The notes beneath the pieces are model-generated. The model was not told the DNA's origin, made no database searches, and worked only from the letters and a program-made list of their open reading frames with translations. Of a stretch of DNA of 64,000 bases, positions 1 to 6,869 are shown one piece after another (position 1 is the stretch's first letter; each line of letters begins with the position of its first letter). The stretch comes from Ilyomonas sp965199905 (GTDB taxonomy: Bacteria; Bacteroidota; Bacteroidia; Chitinophagales; Chitinophagaceae): assembly GCA_965199905.1 (NCBI GenBank), contig OZ241366.1, positions 1,860,001 through 1,924,000 of the forward strand, given 5' to 3'. The position numbers and the translations under genes were made by a program.

Positions 1-941
1 AAGAGCTTGATGCTGACATCATCACCAATATTCTCCTGCGCTTCTTCTGTTGAACCACCAATATGCGGAGTCAGAATTACATTGGATAATCCCTGTAAGG
101 GCGATGAAAATTTCTGCCCGTTTTTTTCCGGTTCTACAGGAAATACATCAATGGCAGCGCCACCCATATTGCCTTCTTTTAAAGCCCCGGCAAGCGCATC
201 AAGATCAACGACTTCACCGCGTGCATAGTTAATAAGCAATGCGTTCTTTTTACAATACTTCAGGTTGTCTGCGTTGATTAAATTTTTCGTTTGTGGTGTA
301 TCAGGAACATGCAGTGTAATAAGGTCAGATTCGGAAAGCAATTCTTCCAAAGTTTTACAGCTTGCAGCATTGCCAAGTGGCAGTTTGGTTTCTATGTCGT
401 AAAGCTTTACACGCATACCGAAGGCTTCTGCCAGCACGCTTACCTGTGCGCCGATATTGCCGTAGCCAATAATGCCAAGCGTTTTTCCGCGAAGCTCAAA
501 ACTGCCTTTTGCATCCTTCATCCATGTGCCTTCATGGGCAGCTTTATTTTTATCGGGAATACGGCGGATTAGCATGATCGATAAGCCAATCACCAGTTCT
601 GCCACACTTCTGGTATTGCTGTAAGGCGCATTAAAAACAACAATGCCTTTATGCGTAGCTTCTTTCAAATTAACCTGGTTTACGCCAATGCAAAAGCAAC
701 CAATCGCCATCAGCTTTTCAGCCGCGGCGAGTACGTTGGCTGTGATCTGCGTTTTAGAACGAATGCCCAATAAATGAACATCTTTAATGGCTTCTATCAG
801 TTCTTCTTCGGTGAGTGCTTTGCTTAATTTAGTAACGTTTGTGTACCCGTTGTCTTTAAATTTCTCAACGGCTTTGTCGCTGATATTCTCTAAAAACAGG
901 ATGTTGATTTTCTCTTTGGGATAGCTTGTTTGTTTGCTCAT
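1..941 (-). CDS. serA: D-3-phosphoglycerate dehydrogenase, C-terminus outside the window
   Basis: This gene reads from an ATG at 939-941 leftwards off the window edge, giving about 313 residues; SerA proteins are about 410, so the C-terminal part, where an ACT domain would sit, is not visible. The enzyme oxidises 3-phosphoglycerate to 3-phosphohydroxypyruvate with NAD+, the first step of serine synthesis in the cytoplasm. Visible features are the N-terminal substrate-domain strand (INILFLENIS), the NAD-binding loop GYGNIG near residues 159-164, the stretch INYARGEVVD with the catalytic Arg, and TPHIGGSTEEAQ with the catalytic His. It lies downstream of rpmE2 but is separated from it by a hairpin terminator, so it is probably transcribed on its own. 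The family call is secure. Confidence 0.95.
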   Translation of the reverse strand, partial: MSKQTSYPKEKINILFLENISDKAVEKFKDNGYTNVTKLSKALTEEELIEAIKDVHLLGIRSKTQITANVLAAAEKLMAIGCFCIGVNQVNLKEATHKGIVVFNAPYSNTRSVAELVIGLSIMLIRRIPDKNKAAHEGTWMKDAKGSFELRGKTLGIIGYGNIGAQVSVLAEAFGMRVKLYDIETKLPLGNAASCKTLEELLSESDLITLHVPDTPQTKNLINADNLKYCKKNALLINYARGEVVDLDALAGALKEGNMGGAAIDVFPVEPEKNGQKFSSPLQGLSNVILTPHIGGSTEEAQENIGDDVSIKL

Positions 942-972
942 GTTTGGCAATAGAAGAATGAGTGTAAATAAA

Positions 973-1001
973 AATCCCCCCGATGCAGACCGGAGGGATA
1001 T
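973..1001 (-). terminator. Rho-independent terminator after rpmE2
   Basis: Read on the minus strand, the arms ATCCCTCCGG and TCGGGGGGAT can pair with one internal mismatch around a 6-nt loop and are followed by TTTTATTT. It lies just past the rpmE2 stop codon and before serA, so it probably ends the rpmE2 transcript. Confidence 0.7.
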
Positions 1002-1015
1002 AAAAAATTGAGAAC

Positions 1016-1267
1016 TTATTTTTTTCCGTAACGTCTCTTGAATTTGTCGATACGTCCGGCAGTATCAACCATCACGTTTTTGCCTGTGTAAAAAGGATGC
1101 GAGGTGTTGGAAATATCCAGTTTTACCACGGGATATTCGTTGCCATCTTCCCACTTTACTTTTTCGCTGCTGCCCGAAGCCGTTGATTTGCCAAGAAATT
1201 CAGTTCCGTTGGTCATATCTTTAAACACAACGAACTTGTATTTTTCCGGGTGAATGCCTTGTTTCAT
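1016..1267 (-). CDS. rpmE2: 50S ribosomal protein L31 type B
   Basis: The 83-residue product matches the type B L31 family: it begins MKQGIHPEKY, contains the typical stretch SNTSHPFYTG and ends in a basic tail (RRYGKK). Type B proteins lack the zinc-binding cysteines of type A L31, and indeed this protein has no Cys at all, which in other bacteria makes it the zinc-independent form. L31 sits at the central protuberance of the 50S subunit and contacts the 30S. A well-formed promoter lies 60-90 bases upstream and a terminator follows, so it is a single-gene transcript. No type A paralogue is seen in the window. Confidence 0.96.
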   Translation of the reverse strand: MKQGIHPEKYKFVVFKDMTNGTEFLGKSTASGSSEKVKWEDGNEYPVVKLDISNTSHPFYTGKNVMVDTAGRIDKFKRRYGKK

Positions 1268-1326
1268 TTTATCTTTTTTTACGTCACGGATTTTGCCGGG
1301 ACATGTTAATATTTTTTTGAGAGCCG

Positions 1327-1357
1327 CAAAAGTAAGGGATATAAGCTTTGCGGCAAA
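1327..1357 (-). promoter_or_regulatory. Bacteroidota-type promoter of rpmE2
   Basis: On the minus strand there is a -33 TTTG (plus positions 1354-1357), a 19-nt spacer, and a -7 box TACTTTTG (1327-1334) that fits the TAnnTTTG consensus of the Bacteroidota housekeeping sigma factor exactly. The predicted start, about 7 nt on, leaves a leader of roughly 50 nt before rpmE2. It is the best promoter match noticed in the window. Confidence 0.7.
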
Positions 1358-1394
1358 AGAAAACTGAATCCGAACATTTAAAACCGGTAATACA

Positions 1395-1488
1395 GGAAAT
1401 ACAGGTTATGTTGTCATAGTCCGTCGCTCCGGTTAAGCTGTAGTTGCGACGCTCCGTTCAGGGTTCAGGGCAATGATTGCGCTTTTTT
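1395..1488 (+). repeat. Dispersed intergenic repeat, copy 1
   Basis: This copy keeps the left end (GAAATACAGG ... CCGTCGCT) and the right end (GTTCAGGGCAATGATTGCGC) of a repeat family found nine times in the window, with a divergent short core. It fills the 314-base gap between rpmE2 and priA. Just after it, near 1489-1545, comes a stretch starting ACCACAGAGACACAAAGTC. No ORF is apparent in the gap. Confidence 0.6.
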
Positions 1489-1581
1489 TGAACCACAGAG
1501 ACACAAAGTCACCGAGCTTCACAAAGAAAAGAAAAAGCTCCATGTATCTCACTGCCTCCGGTATCACTGAAGTTTAAAAAC

Positions 1582-4068
1582 TCATACAATGTCAACATCA
1601 GGCGTAATCTTTACGCTTCGATGGGTTTGATTGCTTTGAATAATCACAATCTGCTGCATAATTTCCAACTTACAATTGGTTAAAACCGCTGCTTCGCGTG
1701 GCAGCTTTAATAAAATTTCCCAGAGAAAAACATTGCGGATCTTATTCACCAAAGGCTCTGCCGGACCTGTAATAAAAGCACCATAATTCGCTTTCAATCC
1801 TTCCACCATCATATTAGCGGCTTCTTCTGCGGTAGCGCTTTCTTTATGTTTAAAAGTGATTTTAATAATGCGCGAAAACGGAGGATAAAAAAAGTTTCGC
1901 CGGTTCTCAATTTCCATCTTGTATAAGCTTTCATAATCATGATCTTTTACCAGTTGTAAAACGGGATGATGAATGTTTGCAAGCTGTATCAATACTTTGC
2001 CTTTCACATCTCTGCGCCCGGCACGGCCGCTCACTTGCTCCATCAGTTGAAAGGCGCGCTCATTCACACGGAAATCGGCAAAGTTTAAAATGCCATCGGC
2101 ATCTAAAATTCCAACAAGGTTCACGTGTTCAAAGTCAAGACCTTTTACCACCATTTGCGTTCCCACAAGAATGTCGATACGGCTTTGCTCGAAGAGCTTT
2201 ATCAAAGTATCATGGTCGTGCTTACCGCGGATACTGTCGTAATCCATACGCGCTGTTCGTGCATCGGTAAACTCTGATACAATCGCTTCTTCAATTTTTT
2301 CGGTACCAAAGTTTTTCTGGTTGAATTGATGACTTCCGCAGGCAACGCAGGTGTACATTACAGGATAATCGGTGCCGCAATAATGACAAACCAGTTTGTT
2401 CTTCGCCTTGTGAAATGTAAGCGTAACATCGCAGTTGCGGCAATGCGGTATCCAGCCGCAAACTGAACAAATCATGTAAGGCGAATAACCACGCCGGTTT
2501 TTAAATAAAATCACCTGTTTTTTATCCTTCAGAGATTTCTCAATTTCGCTCTTCAGCTCCGGCGTTAAGATGACTTTTTCATGTGGTTTGGTAACTACGT
2601 TTTTGGTATCAATAATTTCTATTTCCGGCATTGATGCATTGCCATATCGCTCATTTAGTTTTACCAGTCCGTATCGGTTCAATGAACAGTTGTAATAGCT
2701 TTCAACAGATGGCGTGGCGCTGCCCAGCAGCACTTTGGCATTAAACAATGAAGCATAATAAATAGCTGTATCCCGTGCATGATATCGCGGTGCCGGATCT
2801 TGTTGTTTATAAGAAGGATCGTGTTCTTCATCTACGATAATTAAACCTAAATCTTTAAACGGCAACAGCAAAGCAGAACGTGCGCCCAGCACGGCTTTTG
2901 TCTCGCCGCTTTTCACTTTATTCCAAATTTCCACACGCTCATTTGCGTTGAATCTGGAATGGTAAATTGTAATGTGCCCGCCAAAATGAACCTGCAGTCT
3001 CCGTATGGTTTGCGCTGTCAATGCAATCTCAGGAAGCATATACAGCACTTGCTTTCCCTGCTGAATGTATTGTTCAATCAGCTTGATATAAATCTGCGTT
3101 TTACCACTCGAGGTAACGCCATGCAGCAAGCAAACAGATTTATCAGTAAAACATTTTTGCACCTGGTGCAATGCCGTTTGCTGTGCGGGCGACAATGCAA
3201 AATTTACAGTGATGTCTTTTGGCAGCGAAGGCAAACGGCTTGTGCTGCGCTTTTCAAAACGGAGAATATTTTTCTCAATCAGTCCATTGAGTTGTGATGA
3301 AGAAGCGCCGGATTTCTTTAGTAAGGCAGACTGAATTACATCGCCTTCCGTCTTTTGTAAATGAAGAAAAGAAAGCAGCAATTCCATTTGCTTTGGTGCG
3401 CCTTTGCCCCAATTGTTCAAAAGTTCCTGCAACTTTTCTTCAACGAAATAATCAGGATGAAGATGAATGTAGGTTTCTTTTTTTTCCTTGTATTTTTCCT
3501 GCAATTCTTCCCACACATAACACGCGTTTTTCTCAATCAATTTCTTGATAACCGGGTACACATGATTGATGTCGAGCAGTTGCTGCACTTCGGTCAGCTT
3601 CAGTTCTTTCTTTATCTGTAAAGCTTCCGCTACAATGTATTCTTCATCAGTCAATGATTCCCAGTCAACGGTTTCTTCTTCATTCCATAACAAAGTTGTT
3701 TCGCTCGACAGCTTCAGGTTTGATGGCACCGCCGCGTGCATCACCTCGCCTTCGGTGCACATATAATAATCCGAAATCCATTGCCACAACTGCAATTGTG
3801 TTGCATGAATTAAAGGTTCGTTATCCAGCACATTCGATAGTGGTTTTGGCTCAAAGCCTTCCGGCTTTTGGGTAATGAGGCGCTTGATTAAACCGGTGTA
3901 TTTTTTATTGCGAAGCGATACCTCGATGCGCTTGCCAACAGCAACTGCATTCACCAGATGCGCAGGCACTTCCCAGGTATAATTCTTCGGTAAGAATAAG
4001 GGTACAATAATCTCTGCATACAAGGATGATGCTTCTCCAAAATCCATTCTTGCGGTGTTGTTGCTCAT
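1582..4068 (-). CDS. priA: Primosomal protein N' (replication restart helicase)
   Basis: This 828-residue protein has the full PriA layout: an N-terminal DNA-binding domain (3'-BD, from about residue 20), a Walker A motif GVTSSGKT near 317-324, the helicase box DEEH near 413-416, LLGSATPS after it, and eight cysteines between about 534 and 577 (ICSVCG, HCRNC, CHYCG, CVACG) that bind two zinc ions. PriA recognises stalled or repaired forks and reloads the replicative helicase. The ATG at 4068 is used; the Met at residue 8 is an alternative. The gene stands alone, flanked by a repeat copy downstream and a decayed response regulator upstream on the other strand. Confidence 0.97.
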   Translation of the reverse strand: MSNNTARMDFGEASSLYAEIIVPLFLPKNYTWEVPAHLVNAVAVGKRIEVSLRNKKYTGLIKRLITQKPEGFEPKPLSNVLDNEPLIHATQLQLWQWISDYYMCTEGEVMHAAVPSNLKLSSETTLLWNEEETVDWESLTDEEYIVAEALQIKKELKLTEVQQLLDINHVYPVIKKLIEKNACYVWEELQEKYKEKKETYIHLHPDYFVEEKLQELLNNWGKGAPKQMELLLSFLHLQKTEGDVIQSALLKKSGASSSQLNGLIEKNILRFEKRSTSRLPSLPKDITVNFALSPAQQTALHQVQKCFTDKSVCLLHGVTSSGKTQIYIKLIEQYIQQGKQVLYMLPEIALTAQTIRRLQVHFGGHITIYHSRFNANERVEIWNKVKSGETKAVLGARSALLLPFKDLGLIIVDEEHDPSYKQQDPAPRYHARDTAIYYASLFNAKVLLGSATPSVESYYNCSLNRYGLVKLNERYGNASMPEIEIIDTKNVVTKPHEKVILTPELKSEIEKSLKDKKQVILFKNRRGYSPYMICSVCGWIPHCRNCDVTLTFHKAKNKLVCHYCGTDYPVMYTCVACGSHQFNQKNFGTEKIEEAIVSEFTDARTARMDYDSIRGKHDHDTLIKLFEQSRIDILVGTQMVVKGLDFEHVNLVGILDADGILNFADFRVNERAFQLMEQVSGRAGRRDVKGKVLIQLANIHHPVLQLVKDHDYESLYKMEIENRRNFFYPPFSRIIKITFKHKESATAEEAANMMVEGLKANYGAFITGPAEPLVNKIRNVFLWEILLKLPREAAVLTNCKLEIMQQIVIIQSNQTHRSVKITPDVDIV

Positions 4069-4135
4069 TCAATTATCTTCTTTGCTTTTCAGGTAAAGAA
4101 CAAGTAAAGTAAAGATTTTTTGCATCGATACGCAT

Positions 4136-4480
4136 GTGCTGATTGCTGAGAGCGCCCAACTGGCTTTTAACTATCTTACCTGCACCGGACATTACCCGCA
4201 CGAGACATGCTTTCCGCAACCGGGAGTTATTTTTCCTGGTATTAATAGGCAGGGCATGAACGGATGGAAACTTATGAAGATAATGAAAAGCCGGTTGAAA
4301 ACCATAAAGCCAGGATAGTGGTGGTAATGCTAACGGCTTCTGTAAACCCGGGCGATAAAAGAAAACCGGAAACAGATAAAAACATTTGTCGGCAAGCCAT
4401 TAACAAAAGAAATGCTGGTGCAGATTGTTAGCGAAAATTTTGAAAAAATTAAGCAGGTTGGCCGGGTTCTTTCTTTGTAA
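4136..4480 (+). pseudogene. Decayed single-domain response regulator
   Basis: Pieces of a receiver domain of the type common in Chitinophagaceae follow each other in three frames. The first (about 4136-4260) contains FNYLTCTG, PQPGVIFPGIN and GMNGW. The second (about 4265-4370) contains ENHKARIVVVMLTASVNPGD. The third (about 4383-4480) contains FVGKPLTKEMLVQIVSENFE and ends at the TAA at 4478. Intact homologues read FLDINMPGMNGW, so the phospho-accepting Asp is a Gly here. Two frameshifts plus loss of the Asp make a functional product very unlikely. The N-terminal acidic residues are also missing. Boundaries are approximate. Confidence 0.75.
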
Positions 4481-4496
4481 AATCAAAGCATAACCG

Positions 4497-5093
4497 ATGA
4501 TTACAGAAATAGATAAAGAGACAGCTCTTGTGTTAATTGATTTTCAAAAGAGCAATGTGAAAGTTGACCTGGCGCACCCGGTTCAGGATATACTGGCAAA
4601 TGCCAATGCACTGATCGCAGCGTTTCACGCAAAAAAATTACCTGTTGTAGCGGTAAACGTAAAACCAATGGGAGCCGCGTGGACAAAAGCGCGCGTAGAG
4701 CAACCAATGATTCCGAAGGGAGCCGTTACACAGGCGATAGCTGGCGCTGCTATGTCGATAGAAGGTTCGGCTGATATAACTGATGAGCTACAAGTATTGC
4801 CATCAGATATTTATATCACCAAACATACATGGAATGCTTTTTTCGAAACCACGCTGCACACACAATTAACAGCAAAAGGAATCAGGCAAATTGTGCTGGC
4901 AGGTATTTCAACAAGTATAGGTGTGGAAGGTACAGCGCGCGCTGCCAGTGAGTTTGGCTACAACATTGCGTTTGCCACCGATGCTATGACCGATAGGTTT
5001 GCTGCTGCACACAGCAACAGCCTGCAGTATATTTTTCCACGCATTGGCGAGCTGGGAACTGCAAGTGAAATTATCAGCAAAATGAAGGATTGA
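4497..5093 (+). CDS. Isochorismatase-like hydrolase without the cysteine nucleophile
   Basis: A 198-residue protein of the isochorismatase/cysteine-hydrolase fold. The catalytic Asp is present in LVLID (Asp15), and the Lys in ITKHTWNAF (Lys109). Nicotinamidase-type enzymes carry a nucleophilic Cys in the loop after the next strand (GvxxxxCV); here the loop reads AGISTSIGVEGTAR, and the whole protein contains no cysteine. Isochorismate-cleaving members such as EntB and PhzD also lack this Cys, so the protein may act on a vinyl ether or another bond not needing a thiol, or be catalytically changed. No siderophore or phenazine genes are nearby. The family is sure and the substrate unknown. A clear hairpin terminator follows 25 bases after the stop. 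Confidence 0.85.
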   Translation: MITEIDKETALVLIDFQKSNVKVDLAHPVQDILANANALIAAFHAKKLPVVAVNVKPMGAAWTKARVEQPMIPKGAVTQAIAGAAMSIEGSADITDELQVLPSDIYITKHTWNAFFETTLHTQLTAKGIRQIVLAGISTSIGVEGTARAASEFGYNIAFATDAMTDRFAAAHSNSLQYIFPRIGELGTASEIISKMKD

Positions 5094-5117
5094 GTAATGA
5101 ACAGATTGGTCTTAAAA

Positions 5118-5151
5118 CAAAAAGCCTGAAATGAACTTTCAGGCTTTTTTT
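5118..5151. terminator. Bidirectional hairpin terminator
   Basis: AAAAAGCCTGAAA and TTTCAGGCTTTTTT form a perfect stem around a 5-nt loop. It lies between the stops of two convergent genes, the isochorismatase-like gene (+) and the yceI-like gene (-). It has T runs on both strands and so can serve both. Confidence 0.85.
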
Positions 5152-5168
5152 ACCACTATAAAAATAAT

Positions 5169-5843
5169 TTATTTTGAAGCTGCTTTCAGATTCAGATCAA
5201 GCTCAAAATCTTTACTTACCATCCAGTTGCCGGGATCGCCTTCCGTTTTCCAGTTCAGTCCCCATGCAGTTCTGTCAACCATAAATTTAGCAGCCACAGC
5301 TACATTGTTATCTGTTACTGAAATTTTTGCCGGGAAAGTGATATTCACTGTACTATCTTTTAAAGTTAAATTGCCGCTTACCAGGCTGTTTGCATCAGGC
5401 AATTCGCTCTTTACAGAAGAAGAATCATAAGGCGCAACTTTGGTGATCACAAACTTTGCATTCGGATATTGCTCTGCGTTAAAAAAATCCGGACTTTTTA
5501 AATGTCCCTGCAGGTCGGATGCCTTTTTATCTTTTTCAGTAACAGAGGTTGTATCCACTAAAAGCGAGTTCATATTTATGGTAAACTCCCCGCCGGTTAC
5601 CCTACCATTTTCAGCAGATAAACTGCCTTGAGAAACATTGATTGTACCATACCTCGGTGCAAAACCTCCCTTATGTGTTGCCCTCCAATGAACGACGGTA
5701 GCCATTGTGTCGGCTTCGTAGCTTTTTCCTGTTTGAGACGCTGCCTGTTGTGCTGTGTCGGTGGCTGCTTTATCGGCAGAGCCATTATTACACGCCGATA
5801 CAAGGTATATAGCAGCTACATAAACGATTACAATTTTCTTCAT
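5169..5843 (-). CDS. YceI-family lipoprotein
   Basis: The start is placed at the ATG at 5843 (MKKIVIVYVAA), which puts a lipobox (LVSAC, Cys near residue 18) in the right place; a longer reading frame exists but would bury the signal sequence. After a short Ala/Ser-rich linker the mature part is a YceI lipocalin-like domain: HWRATHKGGFAPRYGTI near the start, SVTEKDKKASDLQGHLKSP in the middle, and ISVTDNNVAVAAKFMVDRTAWGLNW near the end. YceI proteins bind isoprenoid or other amphiphilic ligands in the periplasm. The product would be about 224 residues and membrane-anchored. It is a single gene, with a palindrome over its probable promoter suggesting specific regulation. Confidence 0.9.
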   Translation of the reverse strand: MKKIVIVYVAAIYLVSACNNGSADKAATDTAQQAASQTGKSYEADTMATVVHWRATHKGGFAPRYGTINVSQGSLSAENGRVTGGEFTINMNSLLVDTTSVTEKDKKASDLQGHLKSPDFFNAEQYPNAKFVITKVAPYDSSSVKSELPDANSLVSGNLTLKDSTVNITFPAKISVTDNNVAVAAKFMVDRTAWGLNWKTEGDPGNWMVSKDFELDLNLKAASK

Positions 5844-5870
5844 AAAACAAAACCCTTTTTTATTGAACCG

Positions 5871-5899
5871 CAAAAATACATGTTGGTACATGTATTTTT
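5871..5899 (-). promoter_or_regulatory. Promoter box of the yceI-like gene inside a 12-bp palindrome
   Basis: On the minus strand TATTTTTG (5871-5878) fits the -7 consensus TAnnTTTG. It overlaps one arm of a perfect inverted repeat: AAAAATACATGT at 5872-5883 and ACATGTATTTTT at 5888-5899, with a 4-nt spacer. No good -33 box is seen at the usual distance. The layout looks like an operator for a dimeric regulator. The regulator is unknown. Confidence 0.55.
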
Positions 5900-6024
5900 A
5901 TTGTTTGTTATTCTTCGGGATAAATTTTACGTTTCTGTTACAATAGAAAATGCCCGCAGTATGTGTTTTTGATAGTGTATTCACGAATAATAAGCATAGT
6001 AGTGGTTTAGTTTTAAATAAAATG

Positions 6025-6178
6025 CGAAATACGGTTTTTTGGTAACCACCGTTTGCCTCTTTTCTCAATCGTCACTTGCAATCGAAGATTTGTTCTTGTA
6101 TTTCTTTAAGTAAAGAGATATGAGAATCACACATCAACGTTCCGGGCAATGATGAGGCTTTTACAGACGTGAATCTTA
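6025..6178 (+). repeat. Dispersed intergenic repeat, copy 2 (AT-rich hairpin core)
   Basis: This copy has the left end GGTAACCACCGTTTG, the right end CAACGTTCCGGGCAATGATG then GGCTTTTACAG, and a core hairpin of the class TTCTT...AAAGAGATAT...GAGAA with a few mismatches. It occupies the 468-base gap between the yceI-like gene and the 80-aa ORF. The rest of the gap shows no gene. Confidence 0.8.
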
Positions 6179-6311
6179 CATTCCAATCTTCTTATTTCAA
6201 AATAATAAACTATTCAGCACCTTCACTCAATATTCCAATCGTTTAAGAAATAAACAAGCATTCCTGCTAACGCAGGCAAATAGTGATTCAATAAAACAAA
6301 TGAATGGATAA

Positions 6312-6554
6312 TCAGAAAAAAATCTGGTTTAGCTGTTTACTTACCGCATCAAGCGTCAGCTCATCAACTTGTTTAAACCCTGTATCACTGTTTTTCGATA
6401 CATGAAAAGATTCATTAAGATTGCCTTCAAAATAAACAACATTGTTATCAATCGTCACTTTGAACTGAAGTGCTTTCGGACTTTCTGTAAAAACAGCTTC
6501 ATAATCTTTCTGCCGTCCGTTGCAGAAAAGGCTGATGATAATCGGTGTTGACAT
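6312..6554 (-). CDS. Small hypothetical protein, 80 aa
   Basis: I do not recognise this protein. It begins MSTPIIISLFCNGRQKDYEA and has alternating polar/hydrophobic stretches (LQFKVTIDNNVVYFEG, SDTGFKQVDELTLDAVSKQL) that look like a small beta-rich fold ending in a helix. It has no signal peptide or membrane segment. Coding character is supported by the protein-like composition and a sensible ATG start. An ORF on the opposite strand over the same bases (6369-6551) is rich in Phe, Ile, Lys and Asn and looks like its shadow. It faces away from the stringent-response gene and is followed by the repeat copy at 6025-6178. Confidence 0.6.
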   Translation of the reverse strand: MSTPIIISLFCNGRQKDYEAVFTESPKALQFKVTIDNNVVYFEGNLNESFHVSKNSDTGFKQVDELTLDAVSKQLNQIFF

Positions 6555-6869
6555 ATACAGAGCTTTTAAAGTAAGTAAGTGTCAAATTGCTTCACATGTT
6601 ATTGGTTTAATTCTTTACCGGGAGCTCAAAAATAGAGGCAGCTTCCGGTAAGGTAATGTTAACGACGGTTAAGTTTATGTTTTTAAATACATAACCCGTT
6701 TTTCCATCTGCAAATTGAGCATCCTGACATTATTGAGTTATAAGACGTTCTAAAATTCATTTTACTTTCTTTGGCAAAGCGGGAATAAAAATCTACATGC
6801 AAACGCAGCCTATTCCTTCTTCCGTCAGTCCTTTCTATTACGAATTATTTTTTGTAAATTCGTTATCTC
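6555..6869. other. Intergenic region upstream of the RelA/SpoT gene
   Basis: This is a 315-base gap between divergent genes. On the minus strand a 40-codon frame without a start (about 6607-6729; it contains DGKTGYVFKNINLTVVN) has protein-like composition and could be a gene remnant. No promoter box fits the consensus well, although ATTTTTTG sits 20 bases before the ATG at 6870. No other structure was seen. Confidence 0.3.

Noticed and set aside
865..1068. Small minus-strand frame at the serA/rpmE2 junction
   Set aside because: It overlaps the start of serA and the end of rpmE2 in another frame and contains the terminator hairpin.
6607..6735. 40-codon minus-strand frame (FADGKTGYVFKNINLT)
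   Set aside because: It has no start codon and no recognised family. It was kept only as a note on the intergenic region.
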